A stretch of DNA of 57,622 bases, taken from IMG/VR virus record IMGVR_UViG_3300048837_002337, positions 1-57,622 of that record. The stretch is one strand, 5' to 3'. The notes under the pieces are model-generated. The model was not told the DNA's origin. It saw only the letters and a program-made list of their open reading frames with translations, and made no database searches. This document shows positions 14,498 to 23,042 of this stretch, piece by piece. This DNA comes from a virus. The translations under genes were made by a program, and so were the position numbers. Position 1 is the first letter of the stretch. Each line of letters starts with the position of its first letter.

Positions 14498-14957
14498 AAA
14501 AACGACAGCCTCAGACGCATCATTCAGGCCGCAGCGCAAGGCACGACGTGAAGCCCTCGGGGTGCGTGTCGTCGCCATGATGGGGAACTACTGGCGCAAC
14601 GACGAGACGCCGGAAGCCATCAAGGCAATCGAGGTCGAAACCTGGCTCGACGTGCTTGAGGAATTCACCGACGACGAGATCCACGCGGCCTGGACGGAGT
14701 ACCAGCGCACCGGCCCCAGAACGGCCCGCGGCGCCCTCTACAAGCCCGATCCCGGCGCCCTCTACCACATCATCCAGAACCGCCGCGCCCCGGCCCGCGA
14801 AGCCGCCTACCGCCGCATGCTGGACGAGGAACTGGCCAAGAAGGCCAGAGAGGATGCCGAGCGCAAGGCCTCGGTTCCGACGCTCGAACGCGCCAAGCAG
14901 ATCATCGCCGAGGTGTCAGCCAAGCTGACGGACAAGCCGCAGGGGGAGGAAAAGTGA
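14475..14957 (+). CDS. Conserved hypothetical replication-region protein
   Basis: The 160-residue product begins after an AGGAGGCGGAT site and overlaps the end of the DUF1376 gene. It has a helical body with DDEIHAAWTEYQRTGPRTARG and a C-terminal coiled coil. Proteins of this form often follow DUF1376 genes and may be helicase-loader-like; that is inferred from context. Confidence 0.65.
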   Translation: MNDQRLPKKTTASDASFRPQRKARREALGVRVVAMMGNYWRNDETPEAIKAIEVETWLDVLEEFTDDEIHAAWTEYQRTGPRTARGALYKPDPGALYHIIQNRRAPAREAAYRRMLDEELAKKAREDAERKASVPTLERAKQIIAEVSAKLTDKPQGEEK

Positions 14958-15460
14958 ACGATCGCTTCAAATTCGCCATCTTCGACAGCGCCGGCTTCTG
15001 CAAGTGGCTGAAGTCGGCCCTGCCGGGCGAGTTGCGCATCTACCACGCCGGCAATCTCGGGGTCGACCGGGTCGACGACCAGGAACTGAACGTCCTGGCC
15101 GACCTCGTCCTGCTGATGACCGAACTGGGGGCGGTCACGACGACCCAGTACCGCCAGTACCTCAACATCATCGACGTCTGGGTCTACGTCGCCGTGCGCC
15201 GCAGGGGCGGGCTCCTGCCCAAGGCCATCGTCAACCGCTCGCTCACCTCGATCGAGTACCGGGCCCTGCGCGCCATCCGTGACCGCGACGCCGACATCTC
15301 CGCGGCCCGCGCCATCCGCGACGCGCTGTCCTCGACCCTCACCTCGTCCGACGTCGAGGCGCACCGCATCCTGGAAGGTCTGAAGGCGCGCAACTTCGTC
15401 GAGGAAGCGCCCGGCAAGGGCTGGCAACTGAGCGCGCCCGGGCTGCGCGTGATGACGTGA
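14954..15460 (+). CDS. Hypothetical 168-aa protein, GTG start
   Basis: GTGA overlap with the previous stop and a strong GGGGGAGGAAAA site support the GTG start. The product is helical with a winged-helix-like end (DVEAHRILEGLKARNFVEEAPG). Possibly a late-gene regulator or replication accessory; unknown. Confidence 0.65.
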   Translation: MNDRFKFAIFDSAGFCKWLKSALPGELRIYHAGNLGVDRVDDQELNVLADLVLLMTELGAVTTTQYRQYLNIIDVWVYVAVRRRGGLLPKAIVNRSLTSIEYRALRAIRDRDADISAARAIRDALSSTLTSSDVEAHRILEGLKARNFVEEAPGKGWQLSAPGLRVMT

Positions 15461-15479
15461 TCTGGAAGTCAGGAAGAAT

Positions 15480-15800
15480 ATGACCAAGCCATCGCCATAT
15501 CTCCTGCCGGACGGCAACGTGCAAATCGCTTTCTCGGGCGGGCGCACCTCGGCCTACATGCTGCACCACCTTCTCGAAGCGAACGGATCTCTGCCCGACC
15601 AGGCGGCCTGGTGGGAGCGAATGGAGGCTCTGGCCTCGGACCTGTCCAACGCGAAGGGCCAAACGCCGGGGCGCGGGGCGTGGTTCTCGAAGCGGTACAC
15701 CCGGCGCGAGATGCGCGAGTTCATGGAGCGGCAAGGAGACTGGGCGCTCTCCACCGAGGGCGTCCTATGTCAAGCCGATGACGGGGAGTGCATGGCATGA
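15480..15800 (+). CDS. Internally deleted PAPS-reductase-like protein
   Basis: The 106-residue frame joins the N-terminus of a phage PAPS-reductase/ATP-pyrophosphatase-like protein to its C-terminus. The N-terminal part is VQIAFSGGRTSAYMLHHLL with the P-loop-like SGGRTS at 19-24. The C-terminal part is WWERME, then REMREFMERQGDW and LCQADDGEC. Full-length relatives are usually about 250-290 residues (from memory), so roughly 150-180 residues of the catalytic middle are missing, with the join near residue 40 (NGSLP/DQAAWW). The frame is intact and coupled to the terminase gene, but it can hardly be active as a reductase. Confidence 0.75.
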   Translation: MTKPSPYLLPDGNVQIAFSGGRTSAYMLHHLLEANGSLPDQAAWWERMEALASDLSNAKGQTPGRGAWFSKRYTRREMREFMERQGDWALSTEGVLCQADDGECMA

Positions 15801-16330
15801 CCCGCAAGCGTGCCAACATCATGCTGATCGGCCAACAGCCCGGCGAAGAGGGCAGGGCGCTGAAGTATCGCCCGGAATTCTGCGACGCGGTCAGGCTCAT
15901 GGCCAACGAGGGCATGTTTCCGGAAGAGTGGTGCGCGCAGATCGGCGTCACCATGTCGACGCTCTTCAACTGGGCCAACACCTATCCTGACTTCGAGCGG
16001 GCGGTGAGCGAGGCCTGGCACATCCTCAACGCGCACTGGACGAAGAAGGCGCGCGAGATCGTGTCCCGCCCGGCGCTCTGGTCGGATCTGAAGGCCACCG
16101 TCTTCCTCGAAATCCTGCGCAAGCGCTTCCCTGAAACCTGGGGGAAGAACGCCCGCAACACCCAGGAGACGTTCGAGAACCGCAGGACCGAGATGGACGA
16201 GGAGGCCGGGCGCAGCTCCTCGCCGCTCTTCGACCAGGATTCGATCCGCCGCGCTGCGACCGAGGACATCGAGCGGCGCATCGCCGAACTGGAAGCCCGC
16301 CGCGAGGCCATGAAGGACAGGAAACCATGA
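15797..16330 (+). CDS. Terminase small subunit
   Basis: A 177-residue protein with an N-terminal helix-turn-helix (MFPEEWCAQIGVTMSTLFNW) and a following helical oligomerisation region, then an acidic and charged C-terminal tail. The HTH and its place a short way upstream of the large terminase subunit support the DNA-recognition subunit that selects the packaging site. ATG 15797 is chosen because it overlaps the previous stop; a GTG at 15788 is possible. Confidence 0.8.
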   Translation: MTRKRANIMLIGQQPGEEGRALKYRPEFCDAVRLMANEGMFPEEWCAQIGVTMSTLFNWANTYPDFERAVSEAWHILNAHWTKKAREIVSRPALWSDLKATVFLEILRKRFPETWGKNARNTQETFENRRTEMDEEAGRSSSPLFDQDSIRRAATEDIERRIAELEARREAMKDRKP

Positions 16331-16632
16331 GCGAGGAGGCACGGAAAATGGGATGCGTCGTTCAAATCTGGTTGGAGCGCGAGGAGGAGGACAAGCACAA
16401 GCGCTGGCCCTTCACCATCATCGAAACCGACTTCGAGGACTTTGCGGCCTTCCTCGAAGCCGTCGACGCCGACCGCCTCATCTGCGCCTCGCGCCTCGAC
16501 ACCACCTGGGGCGAGGGCAAGGGCGAACGTGTCGTCATGCGCCGGGTGCCGATTGCCTTTCGCGGCCGGTCCATGCAGCGCGCGGAACTGCCGACATGGT
16601 CGTTCGTCGAGGTGAAGGGAACCATCGAATGA
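16327..16632 (+). CDS. Hypothetical 101-aa protein
   Basis: Coupled by ATGA to the terminase small subunit. Predicted alpha/beta fold with a EDFAAFLEAVDADRLICASRL segment. Unknown function. Confidence 0.65.
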   Translation: MSEEARKMGCVVQIWLEREEEDKHKRWPFTIIETDFEDFAAFLEAVDADRLICASRLDTTWGEGKGERVVMRRVPIAFRGRSMQRAELPTWSFVEVKGTIE

Positions 16633-16664
16633 GCACCAAGGACTACACCTGGAAGGAGGTTTCC

Positions 16665-16892
16665 ATGGGTATCAACCTGAGCCGCGAGGCGGTCGAGGAG
16701 CACCTGTTCCAGCGCATCCGCGATCCCTGGTGGCGCCGCCCGCTGGTCTGGGCGCGCATCCTGAAGCCGCGCTATCGCAAGATCACCCTGGGCGAGGCGT
16801 TGGGTCTGATGATCTACGGCGACGCCGCCGAGGTGCCGGACCAGTTCCAAGGGCTGCAGCGGCCGATCCTGGGCGAGGAGGGCGAGGAATGA
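16665..16892 (+). CDS. Hypothetical 75-aa protein
   Basis: ATG 16665 is preceded by AAGGAGGTTTCC, a perfect ribosome binding site, so I prefer it. An in-frame ATG at 16629, coupled to the previous stop, would add 12 residues, and the two starts may both be used. Basic, Trp/Arg-rich segment (DPWWRRPLVWARILKPRYRK). Unknown function. Confidence 0.6.
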   Translation: MGINLSREAVEEHLFQRIRDPWWRRPLVWARILKPRYRKITLGEALGLMIYGDAAEVPDQFQGLQRPILGEEGEE

Positions 16893-17080
16893 CCGTCATC
16901 GCTCTCCTCCTCGTTGCCCTCTACCTCGCCGTCGCCTACGGCTGCTGGCTGCGCATCGGCGCCGTCACCCGCGGCAAGGAGATCGAGGACAAGCCCATGG
17001 CCATCGCGCTCGCGCTCGCCTGGCCGGTCCTGCTGGGCGTCATCATCGTGCGCGGCGTCGAGGGGGGGCATGGCCGGTGA
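16889..17080 (+). CDS. Small protein with two TM segments
   Basis: A 63-residue protein with hydrophobic segments at about 2-20 and 37-56 separated by a charged loop. It overlaps both neighbours. It could be a small holin-like or envelope protein, but lies away from the lysis cassette, so no function is assigned. Confidence 0.55.
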   Translation: MTVIALLLVALYLAVAYGCWLRIGAVTRGKEIEDKPMAIALALAWPVLLGVIIVRGVEGGHGR

Positions 17081-17390
17081 TGTCGAGCGCTTCCTGGCCG
17101 CGCTGCGGTCGGCGCATCCGGATATGGAGGCGCTGTTCCTGCGCGGCCAGTGCTATGCGCTCTGGCTCATCCTGCGCACGCTCTGGCCGGAGGCGCAGCC
17201 GCTCTACTCGGCGAGCGAGGGGCATGTCTACGTCCGCATCGCCGGGGGTGTCTACGACATCCGCGGGCGCCACCTGCGACTGCCGCGCGATCTGCGCCCG
17301 CTCGGCCACCGCGATTCCGACAAGCCGCACCGCTGGGGCCGACGGGACCGCCGCCGCCTCGTCGAAATCGGTGTAAGACGGATCTCGTGA
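17070..17390 (+). CDS. Hypothetical 106-aa protein upstream of TerL
   Basis: Alpha/beta composition with a YSASEGHVYVRIAGGVYDI segment and a very basic C-terminal third. Starts inside the preceding gene after a G-rich site. No family recognised. Confidence 0.6.
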   Translation: MAGDVERFLAALRSAHPDMEALFLRGQCYALWLILRTLWPEAQPLYSASEGHVYVRIAGGVYDIRGRHLRLPRDLRPLGHRDSDKPHRWGRRDRRRLVEIGVRRIS

Positions 17391-17405
17391 CGCGGGGCAG
17401 GGCAG

Positions 17406-18959
17406 ATGACGATCCATCCATCCGAGATCGAGGAGCGTCTGAAACTCCTCGACGAGATCGACCGCAGGAAGGCCAAGGACAGTTTCCTCGCCTTCTACAT
17501 GCGGATGACCGGATTCCTGCCGCCCGACCACCTGCGCCTCGTGGCCAAGCTGTTGCAGTCGATGGAGGAGGACAAGGTCGACCGGGCGATGATCTTCGCG
17601 CCGCCCCGGCACGCCAAGACCCTGACCGCGACCATCCTATTCCCGGCCTGGCTGATGGGCCGGCACCCGACCACGGCGCTGATGAGCGTCGTCCACACCC
17701 AGGACTACGCCGGCAAGGTCGGCCGCAAGGTCCGCAACCTGCTGCGCTCGACCGCCTGGCCCTTCGACGAGGTCGGCCTGTCCGACGACAGCCAGGCCCG
17801 CGAGCACTGGACCACGCCGCACGGGGGCGAATACAACGGCTTCGGCGCCACCGCCGGCAACCAGCACGGCAACCCGGCCGAATGGCTCTTCATGGACGAC
17901 CTGGTGAAGGGCCGGAAGATCGCCATGTCGGCGCACATGCGCGACGAGGTCTGGGAGAACTACACCACCGACATGCTCTCGCGCCTTCAGGGCCGCGCCA
18001 AGCAGTTGATGACCTTCACCCGCTGGCACCAGGACGACCCGGCGGGCCGCATCCTGCCCGAGGACTTCGACGGCCGCACCGGCTGGTACAAGGACCGCAA
18101 CACCGGCGAGAAGTGGTTCGTGCTCTGCCTGCCGGCCGTCTGCGAGCGCGATGACGACCCGCTGGGGCGCGCCAAGGGCGACTGGCTCTGGCCGGATCGG
18201 TTCGGCGAGGACAAGCTGGGCGGCATGCAGAAGCGCGGCGGCTGGCGCTGGTCGGCGCTCTACCAGCAACGCCCGAGCCCGGAAGAAGGCCTCCTCTTCA
18301 CCAAGGACCACATCGGCTGGTACAACCCCGGCACCCTCGACCGCACCCGGCTGCAAATCTACGGCTCCTCGGACTATGCCGTCACCGCCGAGGCCGGCGC
18401 GCACGATCCGGATTACACCGTGCACCTGGTCTGGGGTGTCGACGATGACTGGAACCTCTACCTCCTCGATGGCTGGCGCGGGCGCACCGAGTCCGACGCC
18501 TGGGTGAGCGAGTTCTGCCGCCTGGTGCGGCTCTGGAAGCCCCTGCGCTGGTTCGAGGAACAGGGGCAGATCATCAAGGGCATCGGCCCCTTCCTGCGCC
18601 GCCAGATGGCGCTCGAACACGCCTATGTCGACCGGGTGCAACTGACCTCCTCGACCTCGAAGGAACAGCGCGCGCAGTCGCTCCTCGGCATGGCCGCGAT
18701 GGGCAAGATGCTGCTGCCGATGCGGGCCGGCCTGTCGAAGGACATGATCCTGCTGGTCGACGCCATCGAATCCGAACTGCTGCAATTCCCGACCGGCAAG
18801 CACGACGACACCGTCGACGCCGCCACCCTCTTCGGGCGCGGGCTCGACCGCATCATCGAGGGCGTCGCGCCGAAGCGGGGGCAGGCAAAGCCGGGCGGCG
18901 AAACGCTGGACGACCTCTTCGAGCGCCACGACGCCGAACTGCGCCGGCGCGAGGACTGA
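17406..18959 (+). CDS. terL: Terminase large subunit
   Basis: The 517-residue protein has an N-terminal ATPase with Walker A PPRHAKT (66-72) and a Walker B-like WLFMDDL (about 160-166). Its C-terminal RNase H-fold nuclease has acidic residues in GSSDYA (about 320-325) and KHDDTVDA (about 465-472). It pumps and cuts DNA during head filling. The length is usual for the family. Confidence 0.95.
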   Translation: MTIHPSEIEERLKLLDEIDRRKAKDSFLAFYMRMTGFLPPDHLRLVAKLLQSMEEDKVDRAMIFAPPRHAKTLTATILFPAWLMGRHPTTALMSVVHTQDYAGKVGRKVRNLLRSTAWPFDEVGLSDDSQAREHWTTPHGGEYNGFGATAGNQHGNPAEWLFMDDLVKGRKIAMSAHMRDEVWENYTTDMLSRLQGRAKQLMTFTRWHQDDPAGRILPEDFDGRTGWYKDRNTGEKWFVLCLPAVCERDDDPLGRAKGDWLWPDRFGEDKLGGMQKRGGWRWSALYQQRPSPEEGLLFTKDHIGWYNPGTLDRTRLQIYGSSDYAVTAEAGAHDPDYTVHLVWGVDDDWNLYLLDGWRGRTESDAWVSEFCRLVRLWKPLRWFEEQGQIIKGIGPFLRRQMALEHAYVDRVQLTSSTSKEQRAQSLLGMAAMGKMLLPMRAGLSKDMILLVDAIESELLQFPTGKHDDTVDAATLFGRGLDRIIEGVAPKRGQAKPGGETLDDLFERHDAELRRRED

Positions 18960-19026
18960 CCCTCTCGCCCCTGTTTCGCCGCACGAGCGCAAGCCGGCTT
19001 CCTATGGTCCACCTCGCAACGGAAAC

Positions 19027-21279
19027 ATGCGGGCGGGCTTCATGGTCAAGCGGGACATCGTGTCATCGACACAGGCGGGGCGCGACGGCGCGGAGATTGT
19101 CCCGGCCGAGAACATCCGCGAATTGACCCTGCCCGAGATCCCCGAAACCTCCGACGAGGCGGAAGAGCGCGGCCCGGATGAGGAGTGGGTCTTCTGGTCG
19201 CGCCAGATCAGTGCCGGCTTGGTCGGCGAACGCCGCTTCCGCCAGGAAGCCCTGGCCAGCGAGATGACCTATTTCGGCCCCGACAACGACGTCGGCGAGG
19301 GCAAGGCCGACGAGGTGTCGAAGGAAAACCGCATCGACGACAAGACCTCCTACATCCACTCCAACATCGACGTCCTGAAGCCGCTCATCTTCTCGGAAAC
19401 CCCGCAGCCGGTCGTGCGCCGGCGCTACCATGGCGACGGGCGGGCCGATGAAACCGACCTGATGGCGGCCGAGGCGGGCCAGCGGCTCGCCACCTACCTG
19501 CTCGACACCGAACCCTTCGACGAGGCGATGAAAGGCGCCCGCGATGACTGGCTCATCGCCGGGCGCGGCACCGCCCGCGTCGTCTACAAGGCCGATTTCG
19601 TGCAGGAGGTGGTCGACGGGATCGTCGTCGAGAAGCGCCGCAACGAGCGCGTGTGTCCGCGCCACGTCGAATGGCGCCGCTTCCTCACCGCACCGGGGCA
19701 TTCCTGGTACGACACGCCTTGGATCGCCATCGAGGTGATGATGACGCGGTCCAAGGTGGAGAAGCGCTTTCCGGACCACGCCCCCAAGTTCACCTATGAC
19801 AAGAAGGGCCTGGTCGACGCCGACCGGGCGCATGGCGACGAGGACCGCGACAAGGGCGGATTCAGCGCGCCCACCGAGGAGAGCGGCGACCCCGGCAACA
19901 ACCCCTTCGACACCGCCCCGGTCTGGGAAATCTGGAACCGCGAGAACAAGAGCACGATCTGGTGGTCGGGCTCCTGCAAGGGCGTCGTGCTCGACAAGGT
20001 CTCCGACATGCTGGGGCTGGAAGAGTTCTTCCCGATGGCGCGGCCGCTGACCGCCACCACCCGCGGCCAGGCGATGACGCCCCGGCCCGACATCCGCTAC
20101 TACGAGAAGCGCGCGCAGGAGATCAAGAAGGCCTCCGACAAGATCGACAGCATCCTCTCGGCGCTCTCCGTCTCCGGCCTGATCCCGGCCACCCTGACCG
20201 ACGAGTTGAAGAAGCTCTTCGACGGCGCCAACAAGATCATCCCGGTACAGTCGTGGATCACCTTCATGGAGAAGGGCGGCGTCGCCAACCTGATCCAGTG
20301 GCTGCCGCTCGAACCGATGATCCAGGCGCTCAACGCGCTGGTGCTGATGCGCGAGCAGTCGAAGCAGACGATGTTCGAGTATTCCGGCGTCTCCGACATC
20401 ATGCGGGCCCAGGGCGATCCCAACGAAACCGCCACCGCGCAGCGCATGAAGGGCAACTATGCCGGGCTGCGCCTCTCCGACCGCCAGCGCACGATGGCGA
20501 TCTTCGCGCTCGACACGCTGCGGCTCATGGTCGAGATCGCGCTAGAGCATTTCGAGCCCGACTATCTCTTCGACATCCTCGGCCTCGACATCCCGCGCAC
20601 CGAGGCCGAACGCCTGGCCGAGATCCAGCGCCGCCAGCAGATCATGGCGCTGCACGCGCAGAAGGTGCAGTTGCACCAGGCCGCGACGATGATGGCGCAG
20701 CAGGAACAGCAGGCCGGCCAGCAACCCAGCATCAACCCGGGCCCGCCGCCGGAGGAGCCGAAGTTCGAGCGCCTGCCGGAAACCTCCTGGGAACTGGTGC
20801 ACGCGCGCCTGAAGACCGACCTCGGGCGCAAGATCACCATCTCCATCGAGACGGATTCCACCATCCTCGCCGACGAACAGGCCGACAAGGAAGCCCGGAT
20901 CGAATTCCTCGGCGCCTTCGCCACCTTCGTGCAGCAACTGATGCCGCTGGTCGGCACCGGCCAGTTCGACCTCAAGACGATCAAGGAACTCCTCCTCTTC
21001 GGCATCCGCGGCTTCCCGAAGAGCCGCACCCTCGAAGGCATGATCGCCTCGCTGCCCGACGAGCCCCAGGGCGCGCCCTCCGAGGATACCCAAGTCACCG
21101 TCGCCAAGATCAAGGGCCAGATCGACAAGGAGATCGAGGCGATGCGGTCGAGCGACAAGGAGAAGGACCGTCAGCACGAGTTGCGCCTGAAGGGCGTCGA
21201 TCTGATGGAAGGCCTCGCCGACAAGGCCCACGAGGACGCCAGCCCGAAGAACGCCCCCACCCCAGCAAAAGGCAAGTGA
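19027..21279 (+). CDS. Portal protein, P22-like
   Basis: At 750 residues it is close to the P22 portal in length. The middle has the portal-typical SGVSDIMRAQGDPNETATAQ stretch at about 455-476, followed by a helical region. The C-terminal part is long, with Gln-rich and acidic helical stretches, as in P22-type portals where it forms the barrel. It forms the dodecameric vertex through which DNA enters. ATG 19042 is a possible later start. Confidence 0.9.
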   Translation: MRAGFMVKRDIVSSTQAGRDGAEIVPAENIRELTLPEIPETSDEAEERGPDEEWVFWSRQISAGLVGERRFRQEALASEMTYFGPDNDVGEGKADEVSKENRIDDKTSYIHSNIDVLKPLIFSETPQPVVRRRYHGDGRADETDLMAAEAGQRLATYLLDTEPFDEAMKGARDDWLIAGRGTARVVYKADFVQEVVDGIVVEKRRNERVCPRHVEWRRFLTAPGHSWYDTPWIAIEVMMTRSKVEKRFPDHAPKFTYDKKGLVDADRAHGDEDRDKGGFSAPTEESGDPGNNPFDTAPVWEIWNRENKSTIWWSGSCKGVVLDKVSDMLGLEEFFPMARPLTATTRGQAMTPRPDIRYYEKRAQEIKKASDKIDSILSALSVSGLIPATLTDELKKLFDGANKIIPVQSWITFMEKGGVANLIQWLPLEPMIQALNALVLMREQSKQTMFEYSGVSDIMRAQGDPNETATAQRMKGNYAGLRLSDRQRTMAIFALDTLRLMVEIALEHFEPDYLFDILGLDIPRTEAERLAEIQRRQQIMALHAQKVQLHQAATMMAQQEQQAGQQPSINPGPPPEEPKFERLPETSWELVHARLKTDLGRKITISIETDSTILADEQADKEARIEFLGAFATFVQQLMPLVGTGQFDLKTIKELLLFGIRGFPKSRTLEGMIASLPDEPQGAPSEDTQVTVAKIKGQIDKEIEAMRSSDKEKDRQHELRLKGVDLMEGLADKAHEDASPKNAPTPAKGK

Positions 21280-21281
21280 CC

Positions 21282-21548
21282 ATGTTTCACATGAAACGGA
21301 ACGAGAACAAACCGACCTGGAACGCCGCGCAGAGACTGATGGACAGCTTCCACGGCATCCGCCTGCGCTCCGGCCTCTACCTGCCGCAACCCGGCGCCGG
21401 CGTGCAGCGCGCCGCCCTGCGCCTCGCTGCCCACCGGGATGCACAGGCCAAGCGCCTGGCGAACACCGCCCCCCTGTGGGCGTCCATCCCCGAGTCCCGC
21501 CAGGTGCGCCGCGCCCGGATGCGCAATGCCATGAAGCGCCTGCGCTGA
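21282..21548 (+). CDS. Small basic protein with parS-like sequence at its start
   Basis: An 88-residue basic protein starting MFHMKRN. The first codons are encoded by a near-parS palindrome. The rest is helical and Arg-rich. Not recognised. Confidence 0.55.
   Translation: MFHMKRNENKPTWNAAQRLMDSFHGIRLRSGLYLPQPGAGVQRAALRLAAHRDAQAKRLANTAPLWASIPESRQVRRARMRNAMKRLR
21283..21298. promoter_or_regulatory. parS-like 16-bp palindrome
   Basis: TGTTTCACATGAAACG differs from the alphaproteobacterial parS consensus TGTTTCACGTGAAACA at two positions, one in the centre and one at the end. It could be a ParB binding site captured by host ParB, or chance coding of MFHMK. Confidence 0.35.
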
Positions 21549-21582
21549 CCCCACCACCCACCCCCAGAGGAGCACCCCGAAG

Positions 21583-22014
21583 ATGACCACCCAAGGCGAA
21601 TACCGCGTCGGCATCGACTTCAACCCGTCCGGCGACGACATGGTCGGCCAGATCAAGCGCGCCGCCGCCGATCTGATCGACCTCGTCGGCACGATCGACA
21701 GCAGCGGCCCGATGGACGGCGAGAAGGCGCGCCTGAAGGCGCTGGCGCAAACCCACATCGAGGACGCCGCCATGTGGGCGGTGAAGGCCGCGACCAAGAA
21801 GGCACCGCCGGTCGCCTTCGACGTGCCAGCCGCGGGACGCCCCGACGAGAGCGACCCGTTCCTGCAGGCGGTGCGCGAGGCCCTGGCGTCGCCCGCAGGC
21901 CAGCGCGGCGCCGATGAGGACCACATCCGCGCCCATCTGCGCCGCCGCGGCTTCCTCGCCGTCGCCGATGCGGATCTCGACACCGCCATCGCCACCATCA
22001 AGCTGAAGGGCTGA
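21583..22014 (+). CDS. Acb2-like anti-CBASS nucleotide sponge with C-terminal extension
   Basis: Residues 7-71 match the Acb2/Tad1 hairpin pattern as I know it: YRVGIDFNPS at 7-16, VGQIKRAAADLIDL at 21-34 and AQTHIEDAAMWAVKAAT at 55-71. Acb2 proteins sequester cyclic oligonucleotides that activate CBASS effectors, and some also bind Thoeris signals. This protein is 143 residues, longer than the usual 90-100, with an extra Pro-rich linker and a helical domain (about 85-143) of unknown role. It lies in the portal-scaffold gap close to a Tad2-like gene. Assignment is by pattern; function inferred. Confidence 0.65.
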   Translation: MTTQGEYRVGIDFNPSGDDMVGQIKRAAADLIDLVGTIDSSGPMDGEKARLKALAQTHIEDAAMWAVKAATKKAPPVAFDVPAAGRPDESDPFLQAVREALASPAGQRGADEDHIRAHLRRRGFLAVADADLDTAIATIKLKG

Positions 22015-22017
22015 CCC

Positions 22018-22263
22018 ATGGAAGACCGTGAAGCCATCGAAATGATGACCCGCTGCATGGAAGCAATCCGCGGCCAGCGGCGGCACATCCAGGCCATTGA
22101 GCCGCAGGCTGAGGCCTTCCGCGTGATTTCGAAGATCGTCGGGCTGATCCCAGGTCCAAGCCAGGGCTACGGCGAAGACCTCGCCTGGATGCTCGAAAAG
22201 CGCATCAAGGAGCTTAAGGCCAACGAGGCCGACGGCAACATCAAGTGCGAGCCGGAGGGCTGA
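22018..22263 (+). CDS. Hypothetical 81-aa helical protein
   Basis: Starts three bases after the Acb2-like gene. All-helical composition with a RRHIQAIEPQAEAF segment and acidic C-terminus. Unknown, but its position makes it part of the candidate counter-defence cluster. Confidence 0.6.
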   Translation: MEDREAIEMMTRCMEAIRGQRRHIQAIEPQAEAFRVISKIVGLIPGPSQGYGEDLAWMLEKRIKELKANEADGNIKCEPEG

Positions 22264-22266
22264 GAG

Positions 22267-22743
22267 ATGCGGGCCGTCGATCTGTCGAAAGCGGACTTCG
22301 AGCGCGTCTTCGGCCCGCGCGAGCCGATGGAGGCGGGAACGCGCAAGCGCTCCTGCCGCTCCTGCGGCGGCTGGCACGACCTCAACAAGCCCTGGCCGCA
22401 CAACTGCCGCCCGCCGGCGCCGCCGAAGAACCCGGATCTTGCCACGCCGCAGATCGCGCCACCGTTCCAGGCCTTCAAGACCGGGGAACTGGACGGCGCC
22501 GAGATCATCACCAACCGGCACGAGAAGCGCGAGTACATGGAGCGCCACGACCTCGTCGAGTACGACGCCGGCGTGAAGCCCGACAACCCGTCCGAGCGTG
22601 AGATCGAGCGCGAGTACGTCCAGGACTTCAAGCGCTTCATGGAAACCGACCCGCTCAACATCGAGCCGATCGACCGCGTCGGCGAGATGGACAACGACGG
22701 GGCAGGGGACATCACCGTCGACGACATCGAGGTGGCAAAATGA
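22267..22743 (+). CDS. Zinc-ribbon-like 158-aa protein
   Basis: The N-terminal part has CRSCGGWH at about 30-37 and PHNC at about 44-47, a plausible single zinc site. The rest is charged (EREIEREYVQDFKRFME). It precedes, by an ATGA overlap, a small helical gene. Unknown function. Confidence 0.65.
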   Translation: MRAVDLSKADFERVFGPREPMEAGTRKRSCRSCGGWHDLNKPWPHNCRPPAPPKNPDLATPQIAPPFQAFKTGELDGAEIITNRHEKREYMERHDLVEYDAGVKPDNPSEREIEREYVQDFKRFMETDPLNIEPIDRVGEMDNDGAGDITVDDIEVAK

Positions 22744-23042
22744 GCCGGGGCAAGCCGCAGGACATCCTGCCCAGACGACCAGGCGAAACCGACCGCGAGC
22801 GCCGCTTCCGCGAAACCATCAACCTGCATTGCGGCAAGGCGGTGGCGACGCTCGACGAGTTCATCCAGTTGCGCACGGCGGATTCCGCGCCCGCCCGCGC
22901 CCGGCACATCGCGCGCGGCCACATCGTCGATTTCGCGATCAAGGCGCTCTACGCCTATTCCCTCACGGTCGCGGTCGACGACAAGACAGGAGAGACAGAT
23001 GAAGCGCCTGAAGGACTACAAGCCCGAACCCATCGCGCCTGA
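22740..23042 (+). CDS. Hypothetical 100-aa helical protein
   Basis: Coupled by ATGA. A helical protein with RHIARGHIVDFAIKALYAYS. It overlaps the Tad2-like gene by 44 bases. Unknown. Confidence 0.55.
   Translation: MSRGKPQDILPRRPGETDRERRFRETINLHCGKAVATLDEFIQLRTADSAPARARHIARGHIVDFAIKALYAYSLTVAVDDKTGETDEAPEGLQARTHRA

Noticed and set aside
16629-16664. Upstream ATG for the 75-aa protein
   Set aside because: Kept only as alternative; the later ATG has a perfect ribosome binding site.
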